DNA of 64,000 nucleotides, taken from positions 1-64,000 of the forward strand of contig CBFFRQ010000079.1 in NCBI GenBank assembly GCA_965644315.1, read 5' to 3'. The stretch comes from Caecitellus pseudoparvulus (lineage: Eukaryota > Bigyra: Bicosoecida). The position numbers and the translations under genes are program-made. How positions within the stretch are numbered: position 1 is the first letter of the stretch; every line of letters starts with the position of its first letter. Of the stretch, positions 10,246-19,756 are shown in pieces. The notes under the pieces were generated by a model, which was not told where the DNA came from, did not search any database, and worked only from the letters and a program-made list of their open reading frames with translations.

Positions 10246-12460
10246 GTGGGCCGGAGCGCGGTGGTGAGAGCGACCACGGGGTACCGGGCCGTGCCCGTGG
10301 AGTGGAGGGCTGCCGCCCCGCTCTCGACAGACCACCGCGCCATGGCCGTGCTCATCGAATCAATGGTCCAGCAGCTGCATGGGGACCGTTGTTGGACTCC
10401 ACCGGGGCTCTTCGAGGACATCTTGCGTGGGGGCTTGGACTGGGGCCCCCACCCCGTGGTCTCATACTGGGGTTGCCAGGAGGCCCACGCTGACGTGTGT
10501 CCCGCATGCGGCGAGACCACTTCCAGATTACGGCAGCTTGAGCGGTGCGCAGCCATGCGACTGCTCACCGTGGTCACGCTGCGCGGGTGGGACCCCGCTT
10601 GGCTGCTGTTCCGCCGCCCCCCGGCAGCGGCATCCCCGTCCTCGGCATACGTGCTGCAGCCGCACGACGAGCGGGCGGTGGCAGCGGCCTATGACGCCTT
10701 CGCGGCTGCGCGCGTGCTGCAGCCGGTCACCCCCCAGCAGCTGCAGCAGCACCGAAAGATGGGGGGCCAGCCGCTTCTGCCTTCGTTGTCACGACATGGG
10801 CCCCCCAGCCGGGCGTCAGCGACGAAGCTCTGCGACAGTGGGCTGCTGCGAACCCAGGCGAGGCGGTGCAGGCCGCCAGCTCTTCCCGCGCGCCCGCCCG
10901 CCCGAGCCGCCTGTTCCGGGCCAAGCAGCGGGTGGTGTACGATCTGGCAGCCGTCAACCAGGCCTCAGTGAGCCCCCCATTCCACTACCCCACGCTGGAG
11001 AGCTGGGCGCTGCGCCTCCCGCCGAACTCGGACTGTGTTGTCCTGGACGTGGAAGCAGGGTACACGGCCATCCCCATCGCTCCGTCGGGCGCCGGACTGT
11101 TCACCATGCTCGCCCAGGGCAGGCCAGCCTTCCGCATGCTTCGGATGGCCTTCGGGTACAGCCCGGCCGGGGCCATTTTCTGCTTTTTTTCTGGACTTCT
11201 GGGCGCCAAGATCGAAGCGGCGTTCCCAGCAGGGCATGTGGTTGTGTACGTAGACGACGTCGGGCTTGGGGGAGCTACGTTGGGGCCACGGCCATCGATC
11301 GTGCCCAAGATAACTCAACTGTTCGAGGACGTGGGCTTCCGGGTGTCGCGCAAGAAGACGCAAGGGCCACAGCGCGTCGTTCAGTACTTGGGGATGGTGG
11401 TCAGGTGTGCCCCGTGTGGGGTGTACCTTGAGTGTCCTCAAGCCAAACGAACTCAGCTGCGGTGGCAGCTGGCCGCGGTCCTTAATCGCCTCGGCGCTTG
11501 CTCCACCATCCCCAAGCGCGTTTTCGCCGCGGTCACAGGGCGCTTGCACGGCCTGTCGGCCGTGGTGCCCCACGCAAAACAAACGCTGTCGCTCTTGTAC
11601 GACACCATGCGCACACACAAGTACCGCGTCGGCCCCCCGGCGCTCTCGTGCCTGTCCCCCCGGCGTCGCACGGGGCCCTGCGGACCCTCCTTGAGGCCCT
11701 CGGTGGGCCGTTATCGACGGGCCCGATGCGCCCGCTCTCCCCACTGTCAAGCAGGTGGCGCGCCGCCCTCTTTGGCTCGTGCGACGCGTCGGGGGAAGGC
11801 GGGCTGGGGGCAACAGTGTCGAGGTGGGCAGGGCCAGGAGAACGCACAGACTCCGCTTGGTACGCGTCCATGCGCATCCCCGGCACAGCCCCGGGCGAGG
11901 AGCTCGTGGGAGCCTCCACGATGCTGGAGCTGTACGCAATCGCCTTGGCTATGGCAATGGCGCGGCATGTTTTTCCCGAGCCGGGGCCGCTGCTGCTATG
12001 CCTAGCTGCGGACAGCCAGGCAGCGGTGGCGCTGGCGCGACGAGGGTACAGCAAGCACAGCCGTGAACTCACGCGCGTCTGCGGGGTCCTCGAGCGGGTT
12101 TCCCGCGTTTTGGACGTCCACTTGGCGCCTCGGTGGATCCCGAGGAGCCTGAAGTGGCGGGCGGACGCCCTCAGCCACCCCGAAAGGGTGGATAGCAGCA
12201 CACCGGCAGCGCTCGGCCTCCCGCCAGGGCAACCAGCCGAGCTGGAGGTATCAGCAGGGGGAAGCAGCGCCGCTGAGCGGTGGCATGATGTGTCCCTAGA
12301 CGTAGGGCCGTCGGGAAAGGCCGGGGCGGGCACCGCGTGGATTCACTCAGCTCAACTCTCCGTCGCCCTGCACAGACACACTCTGGATAAGGAAGCAGAC
12401 CTTCTGGCAGATGATCAGGGCCATCCCCGCGTCCCCGATCAGCAGGATTCACCAACATAG
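10246..12460 (+). CDS. Reverse transcriptase-RNase H ORF of element 1 (frame breaks)
   Basis: The polymerase ORF begins immediately after the gag stop; its first ATG in frame is at 10341. The RT core is clear: RLFRAKQRVVYDL, AFGYSPAGAIF and the catalytic VVYVDDVGLGG near 11240. RNase H follows with FGSCDASGEGG, MLELYAIAL and AADSQAAVALARRG (about 11770-12050), then HLAPRWIPRSLKWRADALS. Two frame changes occur. At about 10765 six Gs replace the seven in copy 2, and at about 11640 RT passes to RNase H by a -1 shift that is present in both copies. The end overlaps the recombinase ORF by about 50 nt. Confidence 0.8.
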
Positions 12461-13280
12461 GCTGGCAAAGGGGACGGTGGTCAAGTACGTTCGCGCGGTT
12501 GCTGGCCTGATCAGGGCCGCTCCAGCACCCCGGGACAGGGCGCGGACCATGGTGGGCATCTTAACGGGCGGCGTGGCCGCAGGCAGATGGGCCCCCCATC
12601 GGGCGAAGCAGATCCTGGCGCAATGGGTCGGTGGTTTTAGGTATCTGGGCCTGCCAATCCCGTCGCTAGCCCCGCTGGGGCTCACAGTCGGCAGCATCTG
12701 CCGGGCAATCCGCCGGCTCCACCGAGGGAGAGGGGAGCAACACCGCCGCCCTATCAGCAAAGAACAAGTCATGGAGGCCATGAAGCGGGCATGGGACGGG
12801 CCACACCTCGGGAGGCATGCCCCAACTGCCGCCGCAGCTATCTACATCGGCTTTCATGGCATGTGCAGGCCGGGAGAGCTCCGGGGCCTGCGATGGGAGG
12901 AGTTGCACTTCGGGCGGGCGGGCCCCCTGCAGTGGGTGGAGGCCAGGGTCACGGATAAAACGCACCTGAGTGCAAACCGCCACATCCAGGTGGTGCGCCA
13001 GGCCGAGTGGGCGGGGGCCTTCGACCGCCTCCGGGAGCAGGCCCGGGACAAGCGGGGAAGCCTGCTCCCAAGGTGGGCGTGGCTCAGCCTGCAAGGCATC
13101 CTGAAGGCTGTAGCGGGCGTGTCCTTGGCCCACCTGAGACCCGGGGGCAATATGTTCTGGACAGGCCGGGCCCCCGACGTCTTGGTGGAGCACGCGGCGG
13201 GCTGGGCGGCTGGCTCCCCCACCCGGGCACGATACTACACCCAGGGGGGGAGGGGGCGAGGCTGTGGCACGAGGCCATGA
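12411..13280 (+). CDS. Tyrosine recombinase (integrase) of element 1
   Basis: This 289-residue tyrosine recombinase catalyses integration of the double-stranded DNA copy. The N-terminal helical domain is followed by a catalytic domain with MCRPGELRGLRW (catalytic Arg near 12867), SLAHLRPGG (H-x-x-R box near 13130), GW and RYYTQ (nucleophile Tyr near 13235). The end of the ORF runs through a G tract (13233-13255) whose length differs by three bases from copy 2, so the C-terminus varies by one Gly. It is encoded in the same direction as RT, unlike Kangaroo of Volvox. Confidence 0.85.
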   Translation: MIRAIPASPISRIHQHRLAKGTVVKYVRAVAGLIRAAPAPRDRARTMVGILTGGVAAGRWAPHRAKQILAQWVGGFRYLGLPIPSLAPLGLTVGSICRAIRRLHRGRGEQHRRPISKEQVMEAMKRAWDGPHLGRHAPTAAAAIYIGFHGMCRPGELRGLRWEELHFGRAGPLQWVEARVTDKTHLSANRHIQVVRQAEWAGAFDRLREQARDKRGSLLPRWAWLSLQGILKAVAGVSLAHLRPGGNMFWTGRAPDVLVEHAAGWAAGSPTRARYYTQGGRGRGCGTRP

Positions 13281-13311
13281 CACCCAGGGGAGGAAGCAAG
13301 CATTGAAAAGT

Positions 13312-13462
13312 ATTGGCGGGTGCCGCAAGGAGGCGTCCCCTCCCCCAAGAGATGCAGCGAGCCCTGGTGGCCGCTGGCATAGAGGGGGGAGGGGACGGCC
13401 TCGAGGCGGGCCCAGTTCAATGCATTTCGATTGCCACGCACAACGCACCAACACGAGGGAAC
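13312..13462 (+). repeat. Split direct repeat B1, element 1
   Basis: This ~151-bp repeat runs from ATTGGCGGGTGCCGC to CGAGGGAAC and lies directly downstream of the recombinase ORF. It matches B2 (13649-13799). Confidence 0.85.
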
Positions 13463-13648
13463 CGAGGTTGCCGGCACCCCAGCCGGCAACCATGTTTCCC
13501 GGCAGGAGGGGCGGCGGGCAGTCCCACGCTAGTGGCACAATTGTCCCCCGCCGCCCCAACGCAGAGTAGACGACGGCAGGACCGGGCATGACAAAACCAG
13601 TCATTAGCCGGCCTCGTCACTCTCTTTCCTTTTTTTTTCTTTTTCTCG
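13463..13648 (+). repeat. Split direct repeat A2, element 1
   Basis: Second copy of the A repeat, with a slightly longer T-rich tail than A1 (TTTTTCTCG against TTTCGAG). It is directly abutted by B1 and B2. Confidence 0.85.
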
Positions 13649-13799
13649 ATTGGCGGGTGCCGCAAGGAGGCGTCCCCTCCCCCAAGAGATGCAGCGAGCC
13701 CTGGTGGCCGCTGGCATAGAGGGGGGAGGGGACGGCCTCGAGGCGGGCCCAGTTCAATGCATTTCGATTGCCACGCACAACGCACCAACACGAGGGAAC
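13649..13799 (+). repeat. Split direct repeat B2, element 1
   Basis: Right terminus of the element. Flanking ankyrin-gene sequence CTCGCAG resumes at 13800. Confidence 0.85.
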
Positions 13800-14052
13800 C
13801 TCGCAGTGCAGGGCCGTGGTCCATGACGCTGCCCGGCAAGCACTGCATCTTGCCCAAGCATGCCGCCACCACCTCCGCCTGCTTGTCGTCGGTGCCTGTA
13901 GTGGGTGGTGCACTGCGCTCCATGACTTGTCTTGTTGCTGCTGCCTGAGGCGTGGGGGACGGGCAGGGCGCTGTGTGCTGTGGTGTGTGTGCGACATGCT
14001 CTGTCGCAAGTGCTGGCGAAAGCGAGGCACCATGCCTACACCCACGCACCAT

Positions 14053-14662
14053 GGCAACGGATGGCAGAGGGTCTAGTCAGGCGTAGCTGTGCTGTAAAGC
14101 CGACTCCTGCGGGGTGATGGCAGTGGACGCGTGCATTGGTGCTGTGGGAAGGCGTTGTCGCAGCTGACGTGCGAAGGAGCAACTTCCGCACTTGCACCAG
14201 TGCAAGCTCACCTGTGGCGGCCAGAAGTGGAGACAAGGCAGAAGACACGCTGATGTGCAGATGCCCAATGAACCCACAAGTGAAAGTGGGAAGTGGATGA
14301 GGAGCAATTTGATGCAAGACATGTGAAGGGTGCCCCGCTCCGCTCGATGCGGTGCCCATCATCTCAGCAAGAAAGGTGCGGAACTAGCTATCTGGACATC
14401 CGCAAGATCCCCGTTCGAGTGCTGACGGGAGCTGCGCCAAGGCGCGGAGTGCGATGGAGGGGGTCGACTCGTGCGCTCCGAGCAGCGCTGTCCGTGCACG
14501 GCACTGGGCGGGGCAAAACCGCCCGCTCTGCTGTGCCCGCACTTATGCGTGTAAGGGTTGCGGCCTTGTCGTGTCTGGCAGTGTGGCTCCGTCACCCTTC
14601 CTTGCCCACTCGATATTCATTGGCGTGGTGGCGATTGCTCTGTCCCAAGCCACAACCAAGCC
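14053..14662. promoter_or_regulatory. Divergent region between ankyrin A and Sec12 fragment
   Basis: This ~610-bp non-coding stretch separates the ankyrin start codon (-) from the Sec12-like start codon (+). It is conserved in all four units, including AACTTCCGCA (14181-14190) and the segment around GCTGCGCCAAGGCGCGGAG. It presumably holds both promoters. No TATA box is evident. Open frames crossing it are read-through and are not preserved as protein. Confidence 0.5.
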
Positions 14663-15127
14663 ATGGCGCTGTCCAGCGCCTCCATGGGGGCACCCGTCTT
14701 CCAGCTGGTGCCCCTCGCAGGTGGAACTCTGGCTGTTTCAGGCGGTGGCAGCTCCAAGACTGGCATTGAGAATGCCCTGGTGCGCAGGCGGGCATTCGAC
14801 GGCTGCGAGAGGCGTGCAAATTCCGCAACCGCCGCTGTTGTGCTCCACAGACCATGGTGCACGTGGAGAACACCGGCACCAACAAAGTGGAGCTGGCGAA
14901 AGGCACTGCGTTCCTCTCGGGCAGCACCTTCATCACGCACGTGGCAGTGTCGGAGGACGTGCGTGCCGGCGCAGCCGACGTGGCAACCACTTTTGCACCT
15001 CCCACGGCGACTTTCGCAGGGCAAGCGCGTGGCAGGGGCGGCTGGAGACAGCATCGTCGTGTTCAACCGCGACGGCGAGAGTGGCAGGTACGGGAGCCGG
15101 CAGCCAGGTGGCTGGGCGCCGCCCTGA
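14663..15127 (+). pseudogene. Sec12-like 5' fragment, unit 1/2 junction
   Basis: Exons 1 (14663-14779), 2 (14851-14958) and 3 (15020-15087) correspond to the first three exons of the complete gene at 36396. They include the Sec12/PREB hallmark SGGGSSKTGIENAL. Ten bases into intron 3 (after 15097) the Sec12 sequence stops and UTP20 3' sequence begins. Unspliced reading ends at TGA 15125-15127. The nearest AG that would rejoin the UTP20 frame is only 20 nt from the donor, too short for a normal intron. The fragment is therefore called a truncated copy, though transcription from the duplicated promoter is likely. Confidence 0.7.
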
Positions 15128-16059
15128 ACACCGTGGCAGTGGCGAGCGTGGGGAGCTGCCCCCCACCGCCTGGCGTGGCGGCGTGGCTGGCTGGGGATGA
15201 GCGCCTGTTCGCCCTGGCCCGGGCAGCCTGTGTGCAGCTGGCGGACGGGACGCTGAGCAGGGAGCAGGGCACGGCTTTGGCGCCGGTGCTGCTGTTCACG
15301 GCGGTGGGGCTGTACGCCACGACGCCGCCCAGCTCCCGCAACACCATCCCGCCCCACCTCGCCGAGCGCACTGCTCGCTTGGCCGGCAAGTCCACCCTGC
15401 TCGTGGGTGGCGTGGAGGTGGTGGGCGGCAAGGCGGTGCAGCGTGACAGCCCGCCCTCCACACACACCGCCCACGACGACGGTGGTGGTGCGCGGGACCC
15501 GCTGTTCTGGCTGCTGCAGCGCCTCAGCAACACGGCAGTGCACAAGGGCGGGCCGGCAGCTACAGCGGCGCTGAACGTGTTCGGGGCCATGGCTGGGCAG
15601 GTGCCTCAGGCAGACCTGCAGCGCTACGTGGTGCCGGTGGCGCGGGCAGTGTTCCGCACTGTGCAGGCGGCAGAGCACGTGGCCAGTGACCCCCGCCTGG
15701 CCGACGCGCCATCCTGGTCAGAGCAAGGCCAGCAGGCAGCCGCTGCAGCAGAGGCAGGCGCATTGGCGTCGGAGGTCATGGAGGCGGTGCAGGGTGCCAT
15801 GGGCGCAGATGTGTTCCTGACGGCATACAACGGCGAGCGGCGGGCCAGGGTGGCGGCGAAGGAGCGGCGGGCGAAGCAGGTGGCCCAGGAGGCGGTGGTG
15901 AACCCGGCAGCAGCTGCAGCACGGCGGAGTCGGAAGGCACAGGCGAAGAAGCGCCACGTGGCGAAGCGCATGGACAAGGTGAAGGTGCTGCGAGGCGGTG
16001 GTGGGAAGGGCAGGAAGCGTGCGAGGGAGGCGGAAGAGGGGCGTTGGTGTGTGGTGTAG
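15098..16059 (+). pseudogene. UTP20 C-terminal fragment, unit 2
   Basis: About 320 codons match the end of UTP20, the large HEAT-repeat component of the small-subunit processome. A helical region with WLLQRLSNTAVHKGG leads to a basic C-terminal helix with FLTAYNGERRARVAAKE and AQAKKRHVAKRM. The tail pattern (AYN..R, then AV..P..AA and a Lys/Arg run) is typical of UTP20. It has no start or upstream exons and is joined to the Sec12 fragment. The open frame actually continues upstream through Sec12 exon 2, retained intron 2 and exon 3 (from 14854), so a chimeric protein would be possible with intron retention. Confidence 0.65.
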
Positions 16060-16197
16060 AGGGGTGGGGCAATGCACGCGTGGGAGCGGTGGGTGTGGGG
16101 AGATGTTGCTGAGGTGTGTTGTTGAGTCTTGTGAGGTGGATTTGGGTGTGGTGTGTGCTGGTGTGGAGGTGGGTGTCAGGTTTGCCACATGGTGAAT
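16060..16197. other. G/T-rich spacer, left flank of element 2
   Basis: This short spacer is homologous to 5371-5542, ending GCCACATGGTGAAT where element 2 is inserted. Confidence 0.5.
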
Positions 16198-16347
16198 TTC
16201 CCTCGTGTTGGTGCGTTGTGCGTGGCAATCGAAATGCATTGAACTGGGCCCGCCTCGAGGCCGTCCCCTCCCCCCTCTATGCCAGCGGCCACCAGGGCTC
16301 GCTGCATCTCTTGGGGGAGGGGACGCCTCCTTGCGGCACCCGCCAAT
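16198..16347 (-). repeat. Split direct repeat B2, element 2
   Basis: Left edge on the plus strand, TTCCCTCGTG to CCGCCAAT. Near-identical to B2 of element 1. Confidence 0.85.
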
Positions 16348-16533
16348 CGAGAAAAAGAAAAAAAAAGGAAAGAGAGTGACGAGGCCGGCTAATGACTGGT
16401 TTTGTCATGCCCGGTCCTGCCGTCGTCTACTCTGCGTTGGGGCGGCGGGGGACAATTGTGCCACTAGCGTGGGACTGCCCGCCGCCCCTCCTGCCGGGAA
16501 ACATGGTTGCCGGCTGGGGTGCCGGCAACCTCG
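16348..16533 (-). repeat. Split direct repeat A2, element 2
   Basis: From CGAGAAAAAG to GGCAACCTCG, containing the 9-bp-stem hairpin at its right end. Confidence 0.85.
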
Positions 16534-16684
16534 GTTCCCTCGTGTTGGTGCGTTGTGCGTGGCAATCGAAATGCATTGAACTGGGCCCGCCTCGAGGCCG
16601 TCCCCTCCCCCCTCTATGCCAGCGGCCACCAGGGCTCGCTGCATCTCTTGGGGGAGGGGACGCCTCCTTGCGGCACCCGCCAAT
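16534..16684 (-). repeat. Split direct repeat B1, element 2
   Basis: From GTTCCCTCG to CCGCCAAT, next to the recombinase stop. Confidence 0.85.
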
Positions 16685-16715
16685 ACTTTTCAATGCTTGC
16701 TTCCTCCCCTGGGTG

Positions 16716-17588
16716 TCATGGCCTCGTGCCACAGCCTCGCCCCCCCCCCCCCCCCTGGGTGTAGTATCGTGCCCGGGTGGGGGAGCCAGCCGCCCAGCCC
16801 GCCGCGTGCTCCACCAAGACGTCGGGGGCCCGGCCTGTCCAGAACATATTGCCCCCGGGTCTCAGGTGGGCCAAGGACACGCCCGCTACAGCCTTCAGGA
16901 TGCCTTGCAGGCTGAGCCACGCCCACCTTGGGAGCAGGCTTCCCCGCTTGTCCCGGGCCTGCTCCCGGAGGCGGTCGAAGGCCCCCGCCCACTCGGCCTG
17001 GCGCACCACCTGGATGTGGCGGTTTGCACTCAGGTGCGTTTTATCCGTGACCCTGGCCTCCACCCACTGCAGGGGGCCCGCCCGCCCGAAGTGCAACTCC
17101 TCCCATCGCAGGCCCCGGAGCTCTCCCGGCCTGCACATGCCATGAAAGCCGATGTAGATAGCTGCGGCGGCAGTTGGGGCATGCCTCCCGAGGTGTGGCC
17201 CGTCCCATGCCCGCTTCATGGCCTCCATGACTTGTTCTTTGCTGATAGGGCGGCGGTGTTGCTCCCCTCTCCCTCGGTGGAGCCGGCGGATTGCCCGGCA
17301 GATGCTGCCGACTGTGAGCCCCAGCGGGGCTAGCGACGGGATTGGCAGGCCCAGATACCTAAAACCACCGACCCATTGCGCCAGGATCTGCTTCGCCCGA
17401 TGGGGGGCCCATCTGCCTGCGGCCACGCCGCCCGTTAAGATGCCCACCATGGTCCGCGCCCTGTCCCGGGGTGCTGGAGCGGCCCTGATCAGGCCAGCAA
17501 CCGCGCGAACGTACTTGACCACCGTCCCCTTTGCCAGCCTATGTTGGTGAATCCTGCTGATCGGGGACGCGGGGATGGCCCTGATCAT
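16716..17588 (-). CDS. Tyrosine recombinase of element 2
   Basis: This 290-residue recombinase is identical to copy 1 except for extra Gly residues encoded by a 16-base C/G run (16740-16755). The catalytic Arg (MCRPGEL), H-x-x-R (AHLRPGG) and Tyr (RYYTQ) boxes are all intact. The ORF overlaps the end of the RNase H frame by about 50 nt. Confidence 0.85.
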   Translation of the reverse strand: MIRAIPASPISRIHQHRLAKGTVVKYVRAVAGLIRAAPAPRDRARTMVGILTGGVAAGRWAPHRAKQILAQWVGGFRYLGLPIPSLAPLGLTVGSICRAIRRLHRGRGEQHRRPISKEQVMEAMKRAWDGPHLGRHAPTAAAAIYIGFHGMCRPGELRGLRWEELHFGRAGPLQWVEARVTDKTHLSANRHIQVVRQAEWAGAFDRLREQARDKRGSLLPRWAWLSLQGILKAVAGVSLAHLRPGGNMFWTGRAPDVLVEHAAGWAAGSPTRARYYTQGGGGGRGCGTRP

Positions 17589-19753
17589 CTGCCAGAAGGT
17601 CTGCTTCCTTATCCAGAGTGTGTCTGTGCAGGGCGACGGAGAGTTGAGCTGAGTGAATCCACGCGGTGCCCGCCCCGGCCTTTCCCGACGGCCCTACGTC
17701 TAGGGACACATCATGCCACCGCTCAGCGGCGCTGCTTCCCCCTGCTGATACCTCCAGCTCGGCTGGTTGCCCTGGCGGGAGGCCGAGCGCTGCCGGTGTG
17801 CTGCTATCCACCCTTTCGGGGTGGCTGAGGGCGTCCGCCCGCCAATTCAGGCTCCTCGGGATCCACCGAGGCGCCAAGTGGACGTCCAAAACGCGGGAAA
17901 CCCGCTCGAGGACCCCGCAGACGCGCGTGAGTTCACGGCTGTGCTTGCTGTACCCTCGTCGCGCCAGCGCCACCGCTGCCTGGCTGTCCGCAGCTAGGCA
18001 TAGCAGCAGCGGCCCCGGCTCGGGAAAAACATGCCGCGCCATTGCCATAGCCAAGGCGATTGCGTACAGCTCCAGCATCGTGGAGGCTCCCACGAGCTCC
18101 TCGCCCGGGGCTGTGCCGGGGATGCGCATGGACGCGTACCAAGCGGAGTCTGTGCGTTCTCCTGGCCCTGCCCACCTCGACACTGTTGCCCCCAGCCCGC
18201 CTTCCCCCGACGCGTCGCACGAGCCAAAGAGGGCGGCGCGCCACCTGCTTGACAGTGGGGAGAGCGGGCGCATCGGGCCCGTCGATAACGGCCCACCGAG
18301 GGCCTCAAGGAGGGTCCGCAGGGCCCCGTGCGACGCCGGGGGGACAGGCACGAGAGCGCCGGGGGGCCGACGCGGTACTTGTGTGTGCGCATGGTGTCGT
18401 ACAAGAGCGACAGCGTTTGTTTTGCGTGGGGCACCACGGCCGACAGGCCGTGCAAGCGCCCTGTGACCGCGGCGAAAACGCGCTTGGGGATGGTGGAGCA
18501 AGCGCCGAGGCGATTAAGGACCGCGGCCAGCTGCCACCGCAGCTGAGTTCGTTTGGCTTGAGGACACTCAAGGTACACCCCACACGGGGCACACCTGACC
18601 ACCATCCCCAAGTACTGAACGACGCGCTGTGGCCCTTGCGTCTTCTTGCGCGACACCCGGAAGCCCACGTCCTCGAACAGTTGAGTTATCTTGGGCACGA
18701 TCGATGGCCGTGGCCCCAACGTAGCTCCCCCAAGCCCGACGTCGTCTACGTACACAACCACATGCCCTGCTGGGAACGCCGCTTCGATCTTGGCGCCCAG
18801 AAGTCCAGAAAAAAAGCAGAAAATGGCCCCGGCCGGGCTGTACCCGAAGGCCATCCGAAGCATGCGGAAGGCTGGCCTGCCCTGGGCGAGCATGGTGAAC
18901 AGTCCGGCGCCCGACGGAGCGATGGGGATGGCCGTGTACCCTGCTTCCACGTCCAGGACAACACAGTCCGAGTTCGGCGGGAGGCGCAGCGCCCAGCTCT
19001 CCAGCGTGGGGTAGTGGAATGGGGGGCTCACTGAGGCCTGGTTGACGGCTGCCAGATCGTACACCACCCGCTGCTTGGCCCGGAACAGGCGGCTCGGGCG
19101 GGCGGGCGCGCGGGAAGAGCTGGCGGCCTGCACCGCCTCGCCTGGGTTCGCAGCAGCCCACTGTCGCAGAGCTTCGTCGCTGACGCCCGGCTGGGGGGCC
19201 CATGTCGTGACAACGAAGGCAGAAGCGGCTGGCCCCCCCATCTTTCGGTGCTGCTGCAGCTGCTGGGGGTGACCGGCTGCAGCACGCGCGCAGCCGCGAA
19301 GGCGTCATAGGCCGCTGCCACCGCCCGCTCGTCGTGCGGCTGCAGCACGTATGCCGAGGACGGGGATGCCGCTGCCGGGGGGCGGCGGAACAGCAGCCAA
19401 GCGGGGTCCCACCCGCGCAGCGTGACCACGGTGAGCAGTCGCATGGCTGCGCACCGCTCAAGCTGCCGTAATCTGGAAGTGGTCTCGCCGCATGCGGGAC
19501 ACACGTCAGCGTGGGCCTCCTGGCAACCCCAGTATGAGACCACGGGGTGGGGGCCCCAGTCCAAGCCCCCACGCAAGATGTCCTCGAAGAGCCCCGGTGG
19601 AGTCCAACAACGGTCCCCATGCAGCTGCTGGACCATTGATTCGATGAGCACGGCCATGGCGCGGTGGTCTGTCGAGAGCGGGGCGGCAGCCCTCCACTCC
19701 ACGGGCACGGCCCGGTACCCCGTGGTCGCTCTCACCACCGCGCTCCGGCCCAC
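17539..19753 (-). CDS. Reverse transcriptase-RNase H ORF of element 2 (frame breaks)
   Basis: Same domain order as copy 1: an N-terminal region (from 19753), RT with YVDD near 18745, and RNase H to 17539. The frame breaks near 19268, where CACCCCC has five Cs against six in copy 1. The G run near 19240, short in copy 1, is full length here. The RT to RNase H passage needs the same -1 shift seen in copy 1. One missense change (Lys to Asn) lies in the RNase H C-terminal motif. Confidence 0.8.
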
Positions 19754-19756
19754 CTC

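Larger units (their letters stand above)
7984..13799 (+). mobile_element. Tyrosine-recombinase retrotransposon copy 1 (Ngaro/PAT-like)
   Basis: This is a 5.8-kb DIRS-order element with split direct repeats arranged A1-ORFs-B1-A2-B2, the layout known for PAT, Ngaro and related algal elements. ORFs run left to right: gag-like, reverse transcriptase with RNase H, tyrosine recombinase. No methyltransferase domain is evident, which leans toward Ngaro. The sister unit reads AGTCCTCGCAG at 30070-30080. Here AGTC ends at 7983 and CTCGCAG begins at 13800, so the insertion created no target-site duplication, as expected for recombinase-mediated integration. The copy at 16198-22020 is almost identical apart from homopolymer lengths, indicating recent activity. 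Confidence 0.88.
5543..14052 (-). pseudogene. Ankyrin-repeat protein A, split by retrotransposon 1
   Basis: This is the first of four paralogous ankyrin genes. Coding pieces are the ATG at 14050-14052, 13800-13944 and 5543-7983. The interval 13945-14049 is a 105-nt first intron directly after the start codon (donor GTGCGT), and 7984-13799 is the inserted retrotransposon. Without the insert the pieces total 2,589 nt, an intact 862-codon frame, so the gene was whole before insertion. The product has a ~550-residue N-terminal region that I cannot assign, then six near-identical 38-residue ankyrin repeats (core GHTDIVRELL-LTGAREVDVHAAD) and a short cap ending SSLKDLI. With the insert in place a read-through frame begins in the element's A repeat, which is unlikely to be a real start. 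Confidence 0.75.

Noticed and set aside
14395-14460. tRNA-like B box (CCCCGTTCGAGTGC) in the shared upstream region
   Set aside because: No matching T-arm stem, no A box or acceptor stem. The conservation is explained by segmental duplication.
15088-15107. In-frame splice joining Sec12 exon 3 to UTP20
   Set aside because: The acceptor that restores frame would make a 20-nt intron, too short for splicing. Other acceptors nearby are out of frame.
16740-16755. 16-base C run as a special signal
   Set aside because: Copy 1 has a shorter, interrupted G run in the same place at the recombinase C-terminus. This is best explained by homopolymer variation or error.
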